Shown here one piece after another: positions 34,262-42,283 of a DNA stretch of 64,000 nucleotides. The translations under genes and the position numbers were made by a program. The stretch comes from RGEC01 sp964626685 (lineage in GTDB: Bacteria; Bacteroidota; Bacteroidia; NS11-12g; UBA955). The stretch lies in assembly GCA_964626685.1 (NCBI GenBank), contig CAZVJY010000008.1, positions 57,990 to 121,989 of the forward strand, in the 5' to 3' direction. Below the pieces are notes generated by a model, which worked only from the letters and a program-made list of their open reading frames with translations, was not told the origin of the DNA and searched no databases. Each line of letters begins with the position of its first letter. Position 1 is the first letter of the stretch.

Positions 34262-35374
34262 ATGGAGCAGTACATCGTTTCGGCACGCAAGTATCGTCCT
34301 ACCCACTTCGATGCAGTGGTAGGGCAGAAGCACGTGGCTGATACGCTGATGCGCGAAATTGAAAGCAACAAGCTGGCTCAGGCCTTTTTGTTTACCGGAC
34401 CAAGAGGCGTAGGTAAAACAACCTGCGCCAGGATTCTGGCCAAAGTCATCAACAGCCAGGGCGGGGAAGTAGATCCAAAACAGGATTTCGCATTCAATAT
34501 TTTCGAACTGGATGCCGCAAGCAACAACTCGGTGGACGACATGCGAAACCTGCTGGATCAGGTTAGGATTCCACCGCAAGTAGGCAAATACAAGGTTTAC
34601 ATTATCGATGAGGTGCACATGCTTTCTGCGAGTGCTTTCAATGCATTCCTGAAGACGTTGGAAGAACCGCCACCTTATGCCATCTTTATTCTTGCAACCA
34701 CCGAGAAGCATAAAATTCTGCCTACCATATTAAGTCGCTGTCAGGTATTCAACTTCAACAGGATTGAGGTAAGAGATATGGTGGACCATCTCAGGCAGAT
34801 TGCGCACAAAGAAAGTGTTTCGGTTGAAGATGATGCCCTGCACCTGATTGCAAGAAAGGCAGACGGAGGATTACGCGATGCGCTCTCGATTTTTGATCAG
34901 CTTGTCAGCTACAGCGATGGAGGACTAACCTATGCCAAGGCGGTTGAAGTTCTTAATGAACTGGATGCCGACACTTATTTTGAAGTTACGGATGCGCTCC
35001 TTAAAGGCGATGCCGGCAGTTGTATACTGGCGCTGGATAGTATCATTCGCAGGGGGTTCGACGGGTCGGTGTTTATATCCGGGCTTACCGCACATTTTCG
35101 CAACCTGGCGGTTTGCAAAGACAGCCGAACAGCCGCATTGCTTGATATGTCGGATAACTTCAGGCAAAAATATGCTGAGCAGGCAGCCGCTATGGGGTTT
35201 TCTCTCATACTTAATGGCCTGCATCTGCTGAACGAGTGTGATGAGAAATACAAAATCAGTCGTCATCCCAGGCTGTTGCTCGAGCTTACCCTCATGAAGC
35301 TGGCGAATCTCAAATCGTTTATTTCCACCGTTGCAACCCTGGAGGAATTAAAAAAAAAAGCCCTGAACCCATAA
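34262..35374 (+). CDS. dnaX: DNA polymerase III subunit gamma (short DnaX product)
   Basis: This 370-residue frame holds the clamp-loader AAA+ motor: Walker A GPRGVGKT at 46-53, Walker B YIIDEVHML, sensor 1 FILATTEKHK and the SRC motif ILSRCQVF, then the collar domain III to about residue 360. It ends EELKKKALNP right after the collar, as the gamma form does in Escherichia coli and Thermus. The next stretch is open in the -1 frame up to 35958 and encodes the normal C-terminal domains, so the full protein (tau) needs a frame change at the A10 run 35350-35359. The usual four-Cys zinc module between Walker A and B is absent. The clamp loader places the sliding clamp on DNA. Confidence 0.95.
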   Translation: MEQYIVSARKYRPTHFDAVVGQKHVADTLMREIESNKLAQAFLFTGPRGVGKTTCARILAKVINSQGGEVDPKQDFAFNIFELDAASNNSVDDMRNLLDQVRIPPQVGKYKVYIIDEVHMLSASAFNAFLKTLEEPPPYAIFILATTEKHKILPTILSRCQVFNFNRIEVRDMVDHLRQIAHKESVSVEDDALHLIARKADGGLRDALSIFDQLVSYSDGGLTYAKAVEVLNELDADTYFEVTDALLKGDAGSCILALDSIIRRGFDGSVFISGLTAHFRNLAVCKDSRTAALLDMSDNFRQKYAEQAAAMGFSLILNGLHLLNECDEKYKISRHPRLLLELTLMKLANLKSFISTVATLEELKKKALNP

Positions 35375-35406
35375 GCAGGGTAAATGATAAGGCTCCCCCC
35401 CGGGAG
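35341..35406 (+). promoter_or_regulatory. Putative dnaX frameshift / slippage site
   Basis: In the gamma frame the codons read TTA AAA AAA AAA GCC, a run of ten A (35350-35359). GGAGG (35341-35345) lies just upstream, as in the E. coli dnaX stimulator. Downstream, CCCTG (35361-35365) pairs with CAGGG (35376-35380), with the gamma stop TAA in the loop, and CTCCC (35393-35397) pairs with GGGAG (35402-35406). A -1 ribosomal slip, or RNA polymerase adding one A, would join gamma to the downstream frame. An indel error in the homopolymer is the main alternative. Confidence 0.65.
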
Positions 35407-35958
35407 GTTGAATCCACCGAGAAACTCGCAACCAAAGTACAGGAATCCAGAATACAGTTATCAGGATTCGAAGCTTTCAAACAAAAGAAACAGGAAGACC
35501 GCAATCTTGCTATAAAGGAGGATAAAATTGCAGAGATTTCTGTGGTACAATCAGAGATTGCATACGATGAGCCGCCCCAGGAGGAACAGAAGGTTGCGGA
35601 AAATGCAGCAGTAACCCAGGAATCAGTTGGTCAGTATTGGCTTGAGTTCAGTCAGACGGTGGGGTTAAGGGCATCCAGCCTCATGAAGGCAATTTCACCC
35701 ATACTTAATGGAAATGATGTGGTTGTAACGGTGGCATCGGCAGCGCAACAGGATGCCATTGAAGATATTCGGATGGATTTTATTCGTTTTGTTTCCCAGA
35801 AAACAGGTGGTCAGATTCAATCTTTGCGCATCGAGAAGGGGGCCGCAGAAATAACAGACAGAAAGCCCTATACGGAGAAGGAAAAACTTGAATTTATGCT
35901 GTCAAAGAACCCCGAGTGGAAAGAGATGATTGATAAGTTGGGGCTGAGGCTGCCCTGA
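35350..35958 (+). CDS. dnaX: Tau-specific C-terminal region of DnaX (-1 frame)
   Basis: From the A10 run the -1 frame is open for about 200 codons: a linker rich in Lys, Glu and Gln (SPEPISRVNDKAPPREVES and on), then a folded C-terminal domain from about 35620 (GQYWLEFSQTVGLRASSLMK, NDVVVTVASAAQQDAIEDIR) ending KLEFMLSKNPEWKEMIDKLGLRLP in short steps, the typical end of Bacteroidota DnaX. There is no good independent start; the first GTG is at 35542. Joined to the gamma part by one -1 shift, the product would be about 565 residues, a normal full-length DnaX for this phylum. In other bacteria this part binds the polymerase alpha subunit and DnaB. Confidence 0.85.
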   Translation, partial: KKKSPEPISRVNDKAPPREVESTEKLATKVQESRIQLSGFEAFKQKKQEDRNLAIKEDKIAEISVVQSEIAYDEPPQEEQKVAENAAVTQESVGQYWLEFSQTVGLRASSLMKAISPILNGNDVVVTVASAAQQDAIEDIRMDFIRFVSQKTGGQIQSLRIEKGAAEITDRKPYTEKEKLEFMLSKNPEWKEMIDKLGLRLP

Positions 35959-36031
35959 TAAAACAACTCACCATTTTATGTTTAATTTGTGCATAAACCT
36001 TGGGGTTTCTGTTGTTCTTTTGCAGTAACAA

Positions 36032-37213
36032 ATGATTATGCAAAATTCACTCGTTGAATTTTCCAATACCGAAGTCGCATTTGCACATATGTCGAATGCG
36101 GGTTTGGGCAAAGCCCGCCTGCTTTTCAGGAGTTTTAACTTTCCCGGATTGCTAACCCTCGGGCCACCTATGGCAAGTATTGCCATTGCCCTTGGTTTCA
36201 AAAATCTTATCAAGAACACCATTTTTGAACAGTTTTGTGGAGGTGAGGATATTGAAACATGCCGGAAAACCATTGACAGGCTTGCCGCTTCCGGAATCGG
36301 AACCATACTGGATTACTCCGTTGAGGGTGAAGAGAGCGAAGATAATTTTAATGCGACTTGCACGGAAATTTTAAAAACCATTGATGCGGCAGCCAATAAC
36401 AGTCACATTCCGTTTTCAGTATTTAAATCCACCGGCATTATTCGTTTCGCCCTGCTTGAAAAAATGAGCAGCCACGTGGCGCTTACCGAACAGGAAAAAG
36501 AAGAATGGCAGCGCGGTGTGAACCGCTTCAATCAAATCTGCAGCTATGCGGAAGAAAAGCAGGTGAGAATTTTTGTAGATGCGGAAGAAAGTTGGATTCA
36601 GGATGCTATTGACCGTCTGACGGAGGATGCAGCCCGCCGCCATAATACGCGAAGTGCCATTGTCTTCAATACCATTCAGCTTTACAGGCATGACAGGCTG
36701 GAATACCTAAAAACGCAAATTGTGGACGCCACGTGGTATCTGGGTTTTAAACTGGTGCGCGGTGCCTACATGGAAAAAGAACGCAAACGGGCCGGTGAAA
36801 GAAGCTATGCAGATCCGATCCAACCCGATAAAGAAGCATCTGACAGGGATTACAATGAGGCACTCAAACACTGCGTTCATCACATTGAAAAGGTAAGTAT
36901 CTGCGCTGGGACACACAATGAAAACAGCAGTCGCTATCTCATGGAGCTGATGGAAGAAAAGAAGCTTGATCGTTCAGACGAACGCATATGGTTCAGTCAG
37001 TTGTTGGGTATGAGCGATCATATTTCCTACAACCTTAGCAACGCCGGATACAATGTTTGCAAATACGTGCCGTATGGCCCGGTTAAAGCCGTCATCCCTT
37101 ACCTTACCAGAAGGGCAAGTGAAAATAGCAGTGTGGCAGGTCAGATGGGGCGAGAGCTTTCCTTAATTGAAAAAGAGATCAAGCGCAGGAAATCAGCAGG
37201 AGTGAAGGGGTGA
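36032..37213 (+). CDS. Proline dehydrogenase
   Basis: A 393-residue single-domain proline dehydrogenase (PutA N-terminal type), oxidising proline to pyrroline-5-carboxylate with FAD and passing electrons to quinone. Family segments seen are LDYSVEGEE, VFKSTGIIRFALLEKMS, FKLVRGAYMEKER (FAD/substrate strand), AGTHNENSSRY and the C-terminal YVPYGPVKAVIPYLTRRASEN, whose two Arg bind the proline carboxylate. An ATG at 36038 is an alternative start. A near-consensus -7 box (TTCTTTTG, 36015-36022) lies upstream. Its stop overlaps the ccmC start (TGATG), so it may head the cytochrome c maturation operon. Confidence 0.94.
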   Translation: MIMQNSLVEFSNTEVAFAHMSNAGLGKARLLFRSFNFPGLLTLGPPMASIAIALGFKNLIKNTIFEQFCGGEDIETCRKTIDRLAASGIGTILDYSVEGEESEDNFNATCTEILKTIDAAANNSHIPFSVFKSTGIIRFALLEKMSSHVALTEQEKEEWQRGVNRFNQICSYAEEKQVRIFVDAEESWIQDAIDRLTEDAARRHNTRSAIVFNTIQLYRHDRLEYLKTQIVDATWYLGFKLVRGAYMEKERKRAGERSYADPIQPDKEASDRDYNEALKHCVHHIEKVSICAGTHNENSSRYLMELMEEKKLDRSDERIWFSQLLGMSDHISYNLSNAGYNVCKYVPYGPVKAVIPYLTRRASENSSVAGQMGRELSLIEKEIKRRKSAGVKG

Positions 37214-38229
37214 TGGCAAAGCATTTCTGGAAAATATTTGGGGTTTGTTTGCTGGTGTATGTACTTGTAGGAGGGTTGTTTATCCCCCTGAAAACAGGTA
37301 TCACGGGCGTCGACAAGCTTAATATTTTTTCTGATACAAACACAGTTCTGAACATTGATATCTACAATCCGGGGAATGATTTTAAGCCTGAAAAGGCTGT
37401 GCTGGGCGGTAAATACGGATTTGTAGCTACCCGTTTGTCTTATAATTCGGGCGTTTTACAGGCTGATTTCATGCCAAGGCTGGGCAAAACAGGTCCCGAA
37501 GGTATGTGCAATCTCTATGTGCTGGCCAATGGTCGCTGGATGGCTTTTCCTTCGGCTGTTTCCATTACCCGAGCCACCAAAGATACATTCAGCAGCAATG
37601 CTGAATCTGTGGGTGTAAATGAAAAAGACGTTCATGTGATGGCTTTTCCCAACCGTCCCATACTTAATGAAAGCATCCGTAACCTTTACTACCATGTACC
37701 CATGTGGTTTAGTATGATATTGCTATTGCTGGTTTCTGCCGTGTATTCGGCAAGGTATCTGGTAAAACAGGATTTGATTTATGATATGCGCAGTGATTCA
37801 TTGATACGTGTTGCCATACTTGCAGGTTTTTTGGGATGCGCTACAGGCTCTGTATGGGCAAGTGTAACCTGGGACAGTTGGTGGCCCCGCGATCCGAAAC
37901 TAAATGGAGTAGCCATCGGCATGCTCATGTATTGTGCTTATCTCTTGTTGCGCTCGGGTATCCGTGATGATTACCAGAAAGCCCGTATCAGTGCCGTTTA
38001 CAACCTGTTTGTATTTCCTATATTTATTGCCTTAATCGTAATTATGCCCAAACTCAGCGGCGATAGCCTGCATCCCGGTGCGGGCGGAACCGTTGGTTTT
38101 AACCAATACGATCTGGATAATACAATGCGGCTGTTTTTTTATCCTGCTGTGTTAGGCTGGATATTGCTGTTTCTCTGGATTGCATCGCTGCAGTACAGAA
38201 TCAATAAATTAAAGTTTTCGAAAATTTAA
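37213..38229 (+). CDS. ccmC: CcmC-like heme-handling protein with an extra N-terminal domain
   Basis: A 338-residue membrane protein. The core (about 155-338) has the heme-handling features of CcmC: YYHVPMW with the first periplasmic His, the tryptophan-rich TWDSWWPRDPK loop, and SLHPG with the second His. In system I cytochrome c maturation CcmC loads heme on CcmE. Unusually, about 120 residues of soluble, strand-rich sequence (about 35-155) sit between the first membrane helix and the core; E. coli CcmC is only about 245 residues. The domain looks periplasmic and has no family I recognise. ccmD, ccmE and ccmF follow with gaps of 3 bases or a small overlap. GTG 37210 is an alternative start. 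Confidence 0.85.
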   Translation: MAKHFWKIFGVCLLVYVLVGGLFIPLKTGITGVDKLNIFSDTNTVLNIDIYNPGNDFKPEKAVLGGKYGFVATRLSYNSGVLQADFMPRLGKTGPEGMCNLYVLANGRWMAFPSAVSITRATKDTFSSNAESVGVNEKDVHVMAFPNRPILNESIRNLYYHVPMWFSMILLLLVSAVYSARYLVKQDLIYDMRSDSLIRVAILAGFLGCATGSVWASVTWDSWWPRDPKLNGVAIGMLMYCAYLLLRSGIRDDYQKARISAVYNLFVFPIFIALIVIMPKLSGDSLHPGAGGTVGFNQYDLDNTMRLFFYPAVLGWILLFLWIASLQYRINKLKFSKI

Positions 38230-38232
38230 AAT

Positions 38233-38445
38233 ATGAAAAAAAGGTCAATTTTCCAAACATTACTGCTCTTCTTGCTTTGCAGTGCTTCACCACTGCTGGC
38301 TCAAAACAGTCCTATGCGCGGCAATGCAAAATTCAACGTCGTTGCATCGGTTCTGGTAATCATATTCGCAGGAATTATTGCATATCTTGTTTACCTGGAC
38401 AGGAAAATAAGCCGAATGGAAAAAGAAAAGGATAATCAGTCATGA
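38233..38445 (+). CDS. ccmD: CcmD-like small membrane protein
   Basis: A 70-residue protein with two hydrophobic stretches (about residues 5-23, ending in LLAQ like a signal peptide, and 37-54) and a charged tail DRKISRMEKEK. Position between ccmC and ccmE, one main helix and the basic tail match CcmD, which helps release heme-loaded CcmE from CcmC. The sequence is too short for certain assignment. It overlaps ccmE by 4 bases (ATGA). Confidence 0.8.
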   Translation: MKKRSIFQTLLLFLLCSASPLLAQNSPMRGNAKFNVVASVLVIIFAGIIAYLVYLDRKISRMEKEKDNQS

Positions 38446-38840
38446 AACCATTACACATTATCTTGCTGTTGATGGCAGCGGCCGGAATTGGAGCGGTGGT
38501 AAGTTTATATGGTAACACCACCCAGTATGTTGCGTTTAAAGACGCGCAGGAATTGGCTAAAGAAAATCCGGGAAAGGAATACCATGTGGTGTGTCAGCTC
38601 AACAAGCAAAAGCCGGTTTCATACAATCCTCAAAAGGATCCAAACTATCTTGAATTCTGGGCTGTTGACAGCCTGGGCAAAGAGATGAAAGTGATTTACG
38701 GAAAACCCAAGCCTCAGGACATGGAACGCAGTCAAAAGCTTGTATTGATTGGTTATCAGGAAGAAGATTATTTCAGAGCCAATTCCATACTCAGTAAATG
38801 TCCGAGTAAGTATGAAGATGAACCCGTAAATAACCGTTAA
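38442..38840 (+). CDS. ccmE: Cytochrome c maturation heme chaperone CcmE, Cys type
   Basis: A 132-residue protein with one N-terminal membrane anchor (about 4-23) and a periplasmic beta-barrel domain of the CcmE type (EYHVVCQLNKQKPVSYNP, LEFWAVDSLGKEMKVIY). The usual heme-attaching H-x3-Y is replaced by C120-PSK-Y124, the CxxxY form known from archaeal and some bacterial CcmE proteins (system I*). It lies in the order ccmC-ccmD-ccmE-ccmF with tight spacing. Heme would be bound through Cys120 rather than His; this is inference from the motif. Confidence 0.9.
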   Translation: MKPLHIILLLMAAAGIGAVVSLYGNTTQYVAFKDAQELAKENPGKEYHVVCQLNKQKPVSYNPQKDPNYLEFWAVDSLGKEMKVIYGKPKPQDMERSQKLVLIGYQEEDYFRANSILSKCPSKYEDEPVNNR

Positions 38841-38843
38841 AAA

Positions 38844-41483
38844 GTGGAAAATATTCAATTTAACGGAGAGCTGCTGTGGCCTGGAAATCTGGGGCAGTTT
38901 TTTATTGTGCTTTGCACGGTTGCTTCACTGGGTGCGGCCTGGTTTTATTATCGGTCGGCAAACAATGAACTGCAGTCTGACAGGCGATGGGCCCGCAGGA
39001 TGTTTTACGTACAGGCTTTTTCTGTACTTGCCATTTTTACCATTCTTTTCTGGATTATTTTTAAACACCGTTACGAATACTACTATGCCTGGAGGCACAG
39101 CAGCAATTCACTACCGGTGTATTACATGATTTCCTGTTTTTGGGAAGGCCAGGAGGGCAGTTTTCTGCTTTGGATGTTCTGGAATGCCTTGCTTGGATTG
39201 ATTCTGCTTCGCAAAGCAGGTGTCTGGGAAAGCCCTGTTATGGCAGTCATTGCCTTTGTTCAGTTGGGTTTAAGTACCATGTTACTGGGTCTGGGCCAGG
39301 GCAGTGCGGATTGGCCTGTTCACATCGGAAGCAGTCCTTTTGATTTACTAAGAGAGCAAAGACCGGATTTTCTGCAAATACCTGTGATGGGAACCGTCGG
39401 CGGACCAGCTAATTATCTTCAGATTTTCAAGGATGGGAATGGACTGAACCAATTGTTACAGAATTACTGGATGGTGATTCATCCGCCAACACTGTTTCTG
39501 GGCTTTGCCACCGCCATGGTGCCGTTTGCCTACAGCATAGCAGGATTATGGAAAAATAACGACCGCGGCTGGATTGCCCCGGCAATAACCTGGAGTTTGG
39601 TATGTGTGGGAATTCTTGGTACCGGTATAATTATGGGAGGTTTCTGGGCCTATGAGAGCCTCTCATTTGGCGGCTACTGGGCTTGGGATCCGGTGGAAAA
39701 CGCAAGCCTAATGCCATGGCTTATTATGGCTTCCGCTTCACACATGCTGCTCATTTCCAAAAGCACCGGACGTCATTTATTTACAGCCCATTTGCTGGTT
39801 CAGCTGAGTTTCTGGCTGGTTCTCTATGCCACTTTTCTTACACGAAGCGGCATTCTGGGTGAAGCCAGTGTGCATTCTTTCACCGACCTGGGTTTAAGCG
39901 GACAGTTGCTAATTCTACTACTTTCATTAATGCTGCTAAGTGTACTGTCTGCCTTGCAAAATGCAAAATTGAGATGGACAGTAATTCTGGGATTTTTAGG
40001 ATTGGTTGTATTGTTTAGCCTCCTGACCCTGTATGGCGGAAAAAGCAATCAGGCCCAGCTTACCCAAATCATGAAATGGACAGGTGTGGTCGTGTTTACT
40101 GGTATTTTTTCCTGGTTTATTTATCAGCTGTACGCAAGAACAAGAACGCAGCAGGATGACGAACGCTGGCTTAGCCGCGAACTCTGGATGTTTATTGGAG
40201 CCATGTTCCTTATATTATCCCTCGTTCAGGTGTTTTCAGCCACTTCTATTCCTGTGTTTAATAAGTTGTTTGGTTTCAGTAAAGCCCCTGCAAAACCGGA
40301 AGAATACAATGCTTTTCAGATTTGGCTGGCTATGCCAGTAATGCTTCTGATGGCTATTGGACAGTATTTCCGCTGGCGCGATACAGATTCCAAAATACTG
40401 GGTAAACAGCTGGTATGGGTTTCGGTAATTAGTTTGGTTGTTACACTGTTGGTAAACCTGAATTTTGGAATCAGTCAGCCAAAGTATCTGCTGTTTTTAT
40501 TTGTTGGTGTGATGTTGTTTGTTGCCAATGTAATGTATCTGCGTCATCAGCAGAAGCTGGTATGGCTTGCCTGGGGCGGGAGCGTAGCGCATGCCGGCTT
40601 TGGAATTTTGCTGGTAGGTGTGTTGGTTTCTTCCGTAAACCAAAAGATATTAACTTCCACTGAAGGTATTCGCTTTGCCTCAGAGCTGAATAAAGACGGC
40701 AAGGTTGATGAAAAGGCAGTTAAGTTTAACCGTGAAAATATAATCTTATACCAGAAGCAGCCTGTGCAACTAGGAGAATTTACCGCCACTTACCAGAACG
40801 TAATTCAGGGTAAAGGCAATGACAGCATTGATAAATTTTTCAGGGTGTTTTTTGCCAAAATCAATAAAGACGGTTCGCTGGCAGACAGTTTCTCCCTATA
40901 CCCAAAAACACAGAATAATCCCAAAATGGGTTTGCTTGCCGAACCCAGTACCCGGCATTATATCAGCCGAGACATATTTACCCATGTGAATTATGAGAGC
41001 AGCCTGGAAAAGAAAGAGCCTTTCAGTGATTTCCAGGAAACGGTTGCCGCTCCGGGTGAAACCATTCTTACTTCTTCCGGTAAAGTTAAGCTTAGAATTG
41101 ACAGCGTTACACGCTTCAATAGCGATGAAGGTGCCGGAGTGCAGCTGCGCATAACAGCCGTCCGTCTGCAGGATTCAGCTGTTTTGTTTCCAAAGTTTGT
41201 TGTGAATCTGACCGAAAATAATTTTTCATCCATTCCGGCCATAAGCACTGAATTGGGCGTGCTTGCCGATATAGTGAATATTGAAGTTCCTGAACCCGGG
41301 CAACCAGCGGATAAAGTGCGCTTTTTGATTAAAACTGGTGAAAGAACACCCCAGAAAAACTACATCGTAATCAAAGCCATTGAATTCCCCTGGATTAACC
41401 TGGTTTGGGCAGGCACCATTATTATGGTTATCGGTTTTGCCATGGCTGTGGTATACAGGGTTAAACAAAATGCTGCCGCGTAA
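38844..41483 (+). CDS. ccmF: Cytochrome c heme lyase CcmF
   Basis: An 879-residue multi-helix membrane protein starting at GTG, 3 bases after ccmE. Diagnostic segments are WEGQEGSFLLW, the IHPPTLFLG helix (about 211) with a heme-ligand His, and the heme-handling loop GGYWAWDPVENASLMPWL (about 276-293). Residues about 610-850 form a periplasmic domain before the last helix. CcmF takes heme from CcmE and attaches it to apocytochrome c. It is longer than the proteobacterial form (about 650), as usual in Bacteroidota, where CcmH-type partners can be absent. Confidence 0.96.
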   Translation: MENIQFNGELLWPGNLGQFFIVLCTVASLGAAWFYYRSANNELQSDRRWARRMFYVQAFSVLAIFTILFWIIFKHRYEYYYAWRHSSNSLPVYYMISCFWEGQEGSFLLWMFWNALLGLILLRKAGVWESPVMAVIAFVQLGLSTMLLGLGQGSADWPVHIGSSPFDLLREQRPDFLQIPVMGTVGGPANYLQIFKDGNGLNQLLQNYWMVIHPPTLFLGFATAMVPFAYSIAGLWKNNDRGWIAPAITWSLVCVGILGTGIIMGGFWAYESLSFGGYWAWDPVENASLMPWLIMASASHMLLISKSTGRHLFTAHLLVQLSFWLVLYATFLTRSGILGEASVHSFTDLGLSGQLLILLLSLMLLSVLSALQNAKLRWTVILGFLGLVVLFSLLTLYGGKSNQAQLTQIMKWTGVVVFTGIFSWFIYQLYARTRTQQDDERWLSRELWMFIGAMFLILSLVQVFSATSIPVFNKLFGFSKAPAKPEEYNAFQIWLAMPVMLLMAIGQYFRWRDTDSKILGKQLVWVSVISLVVTLLVNLNFGISQPKYLLFLFVGVMLFVANVMYLRHQQKLVWLAWGGSVAHAGFGILLVGVLVSSVNQKILTSTEGIRFASELNKDGKVDEKAVKFNRENIILYQKQPVQLGEFTATYQNVIQGKGNDSIDKFFRVFFAKINKDGSLADSFSLYPKTQNNPKMGLLAEPSTRHYISRDIFTHVNYESSLEKKEPFSDFQETVAAPGETILTSSGKVKLRIDSVTRFNSDEGAGVQLRITAVRLQDSAVLFPKFVVNLTENNFSSIPAISTELGVLADIVNIEVPEPGQPADKVRFLIKTGERTPQKNYIVIKAIEFPWINLVWAGTIIMVIGFAMAVVYRVKQNAAA

Positions 41484-42213
41484 GTGGTATATCGCCGGAA
41501 CAGGGAATATGGGCAATGCCCTTGGGCAATTGCTGCAGCAATCATCTGAATTTGAATTCGGCGGCTGGCTAAGCAGAAATTCTGCCTCAGTAACGCTAAA
41601 GCCGGTTTTTGATTTTGAAACCCATTCTGATACAAGTGCCGGTATTTTTCTGTGCATACCGGACAGATTTCTCGAATCAGCAGCTAGAACCCTGAAGCAG
41701 CGGTTTTCAATGGTAGTGCACTGTAGCGGTATGCAGCCGCTTTTTCAGGCTTGTGAGGCAGTCTGCTGGCCCATGCAAACCTTTTCTTTGCAGGTGCCTT
41801 CCGTTTGGAAAGATGTTCCGGTTTTTATAGAAACCGAAATTCTGGAACTTCAACAGGTTTTAATGCAGTTTTTTCAAAATGCCGGTTCCAGTCCATTGAT
41901 CAGCGGATTGCAGGAACGACAGACTGCACACCTGGCAGCAGTTATTGCCAATAATTTCAGCAATGCCATGTTTGTATTTGCCGGGGAAGTGCTTTCAGCA
42001 AGTAAGCTTAATCCACATATGCTGTTGCCTATAATTACCCAGACTGTTCAGAAACTACAGCATATAGACCCCAAACTGGCGCAGACTGGTCCTGCAATTA
42101 GGGCTGATTACAACAGCATCGAAATGCAATCCGAACTGCTTGAAAACCACCCGGATTGGCAGCGTTTGTACATGGAAATATCTGCCGCAATTCCTGTTTT
42201 GTTTAAAAAATAA
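41470..42213 (+). CDS. Rossmann-fold protein with DUF2520 domain
   Basis: A 247-residue protein with an N-terminal NAD(P)-binding fold (RKWYIAGTGNMGNALG) and a helical C-terminal DUF2520 domain (LQERQTAHLAAVIANNFSNAMF in short steps; LAQTGPAIRADYNSIE). The domain layout resembles pyrroline-5-carboxylate reductase and other 3-hydroxyacid dehydrogenase-like proteins; the reaction is unknown. It overlaps ccmF by 14 bases and is likely co-transcribed, but the pairing may be chance. ATG 41470 is chosen because the Gly-rich loop must lie near the N-terminus. Confidence 0.9.
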   Translation: MLPRKWYIAGTGNMGNALGQLLQQSSEFEFGGWLSRNSASVTLKPVFDFETHSDTSAGIFLCIPDRFLESAARTLKQRFSMVVHCSGMQPLFQACEAVCWPMQTFSLQVPSVWKDVPVFIETEILELQQVLMQFFQNAGSSPLISGLQERQTAHLAAVIANNFSNAMFVFAGEVLSASKLNPHMLLPIITQTVQKLQHIDPKLAQTGPAIRADYNSIEMQSELLENHPDWQRLYMEISAAIPVLFKK

Positions 42214-42243
42214 TATAAACATTATACGTTTTGTTTAAAAAAA
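42196..42243 (+). repeat. 15-base direct repeat (GTTTTGTTTAAAAAA) at a gene end
   Basis: Two copies start at 42196 (the last DUF2520 codons and stop region) and 42228, 17 bases apart. The second copy runs into the promoter of the following gene. Possibly a local duplication or a slippage product. Confidence 0.6.
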
Positions 42244-42247
42244 TATT

Positions 42248-42255
42248 TATCTTTG
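42248..42255 (+). promoter_or_regulatory. -7 promoter box (TATCTTTG) for the DUF4160-like gene
   Basis: Exact TAnnTTTG; the second GTTTTG repeat copy lies just upstream. Expected leader about 25 bases to ATG 42284. Confidence 0.6.
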
Positions 42256-42283
42256 ATACGGTATTTATTCGTTTAAGCGGATC

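Noticed and set aside
35542..35958. Independent gene starting at GTG 35542
   Set aside because: The frame is open back to the A10 run and its C-terminus matches DnaX, so it is part of tau.
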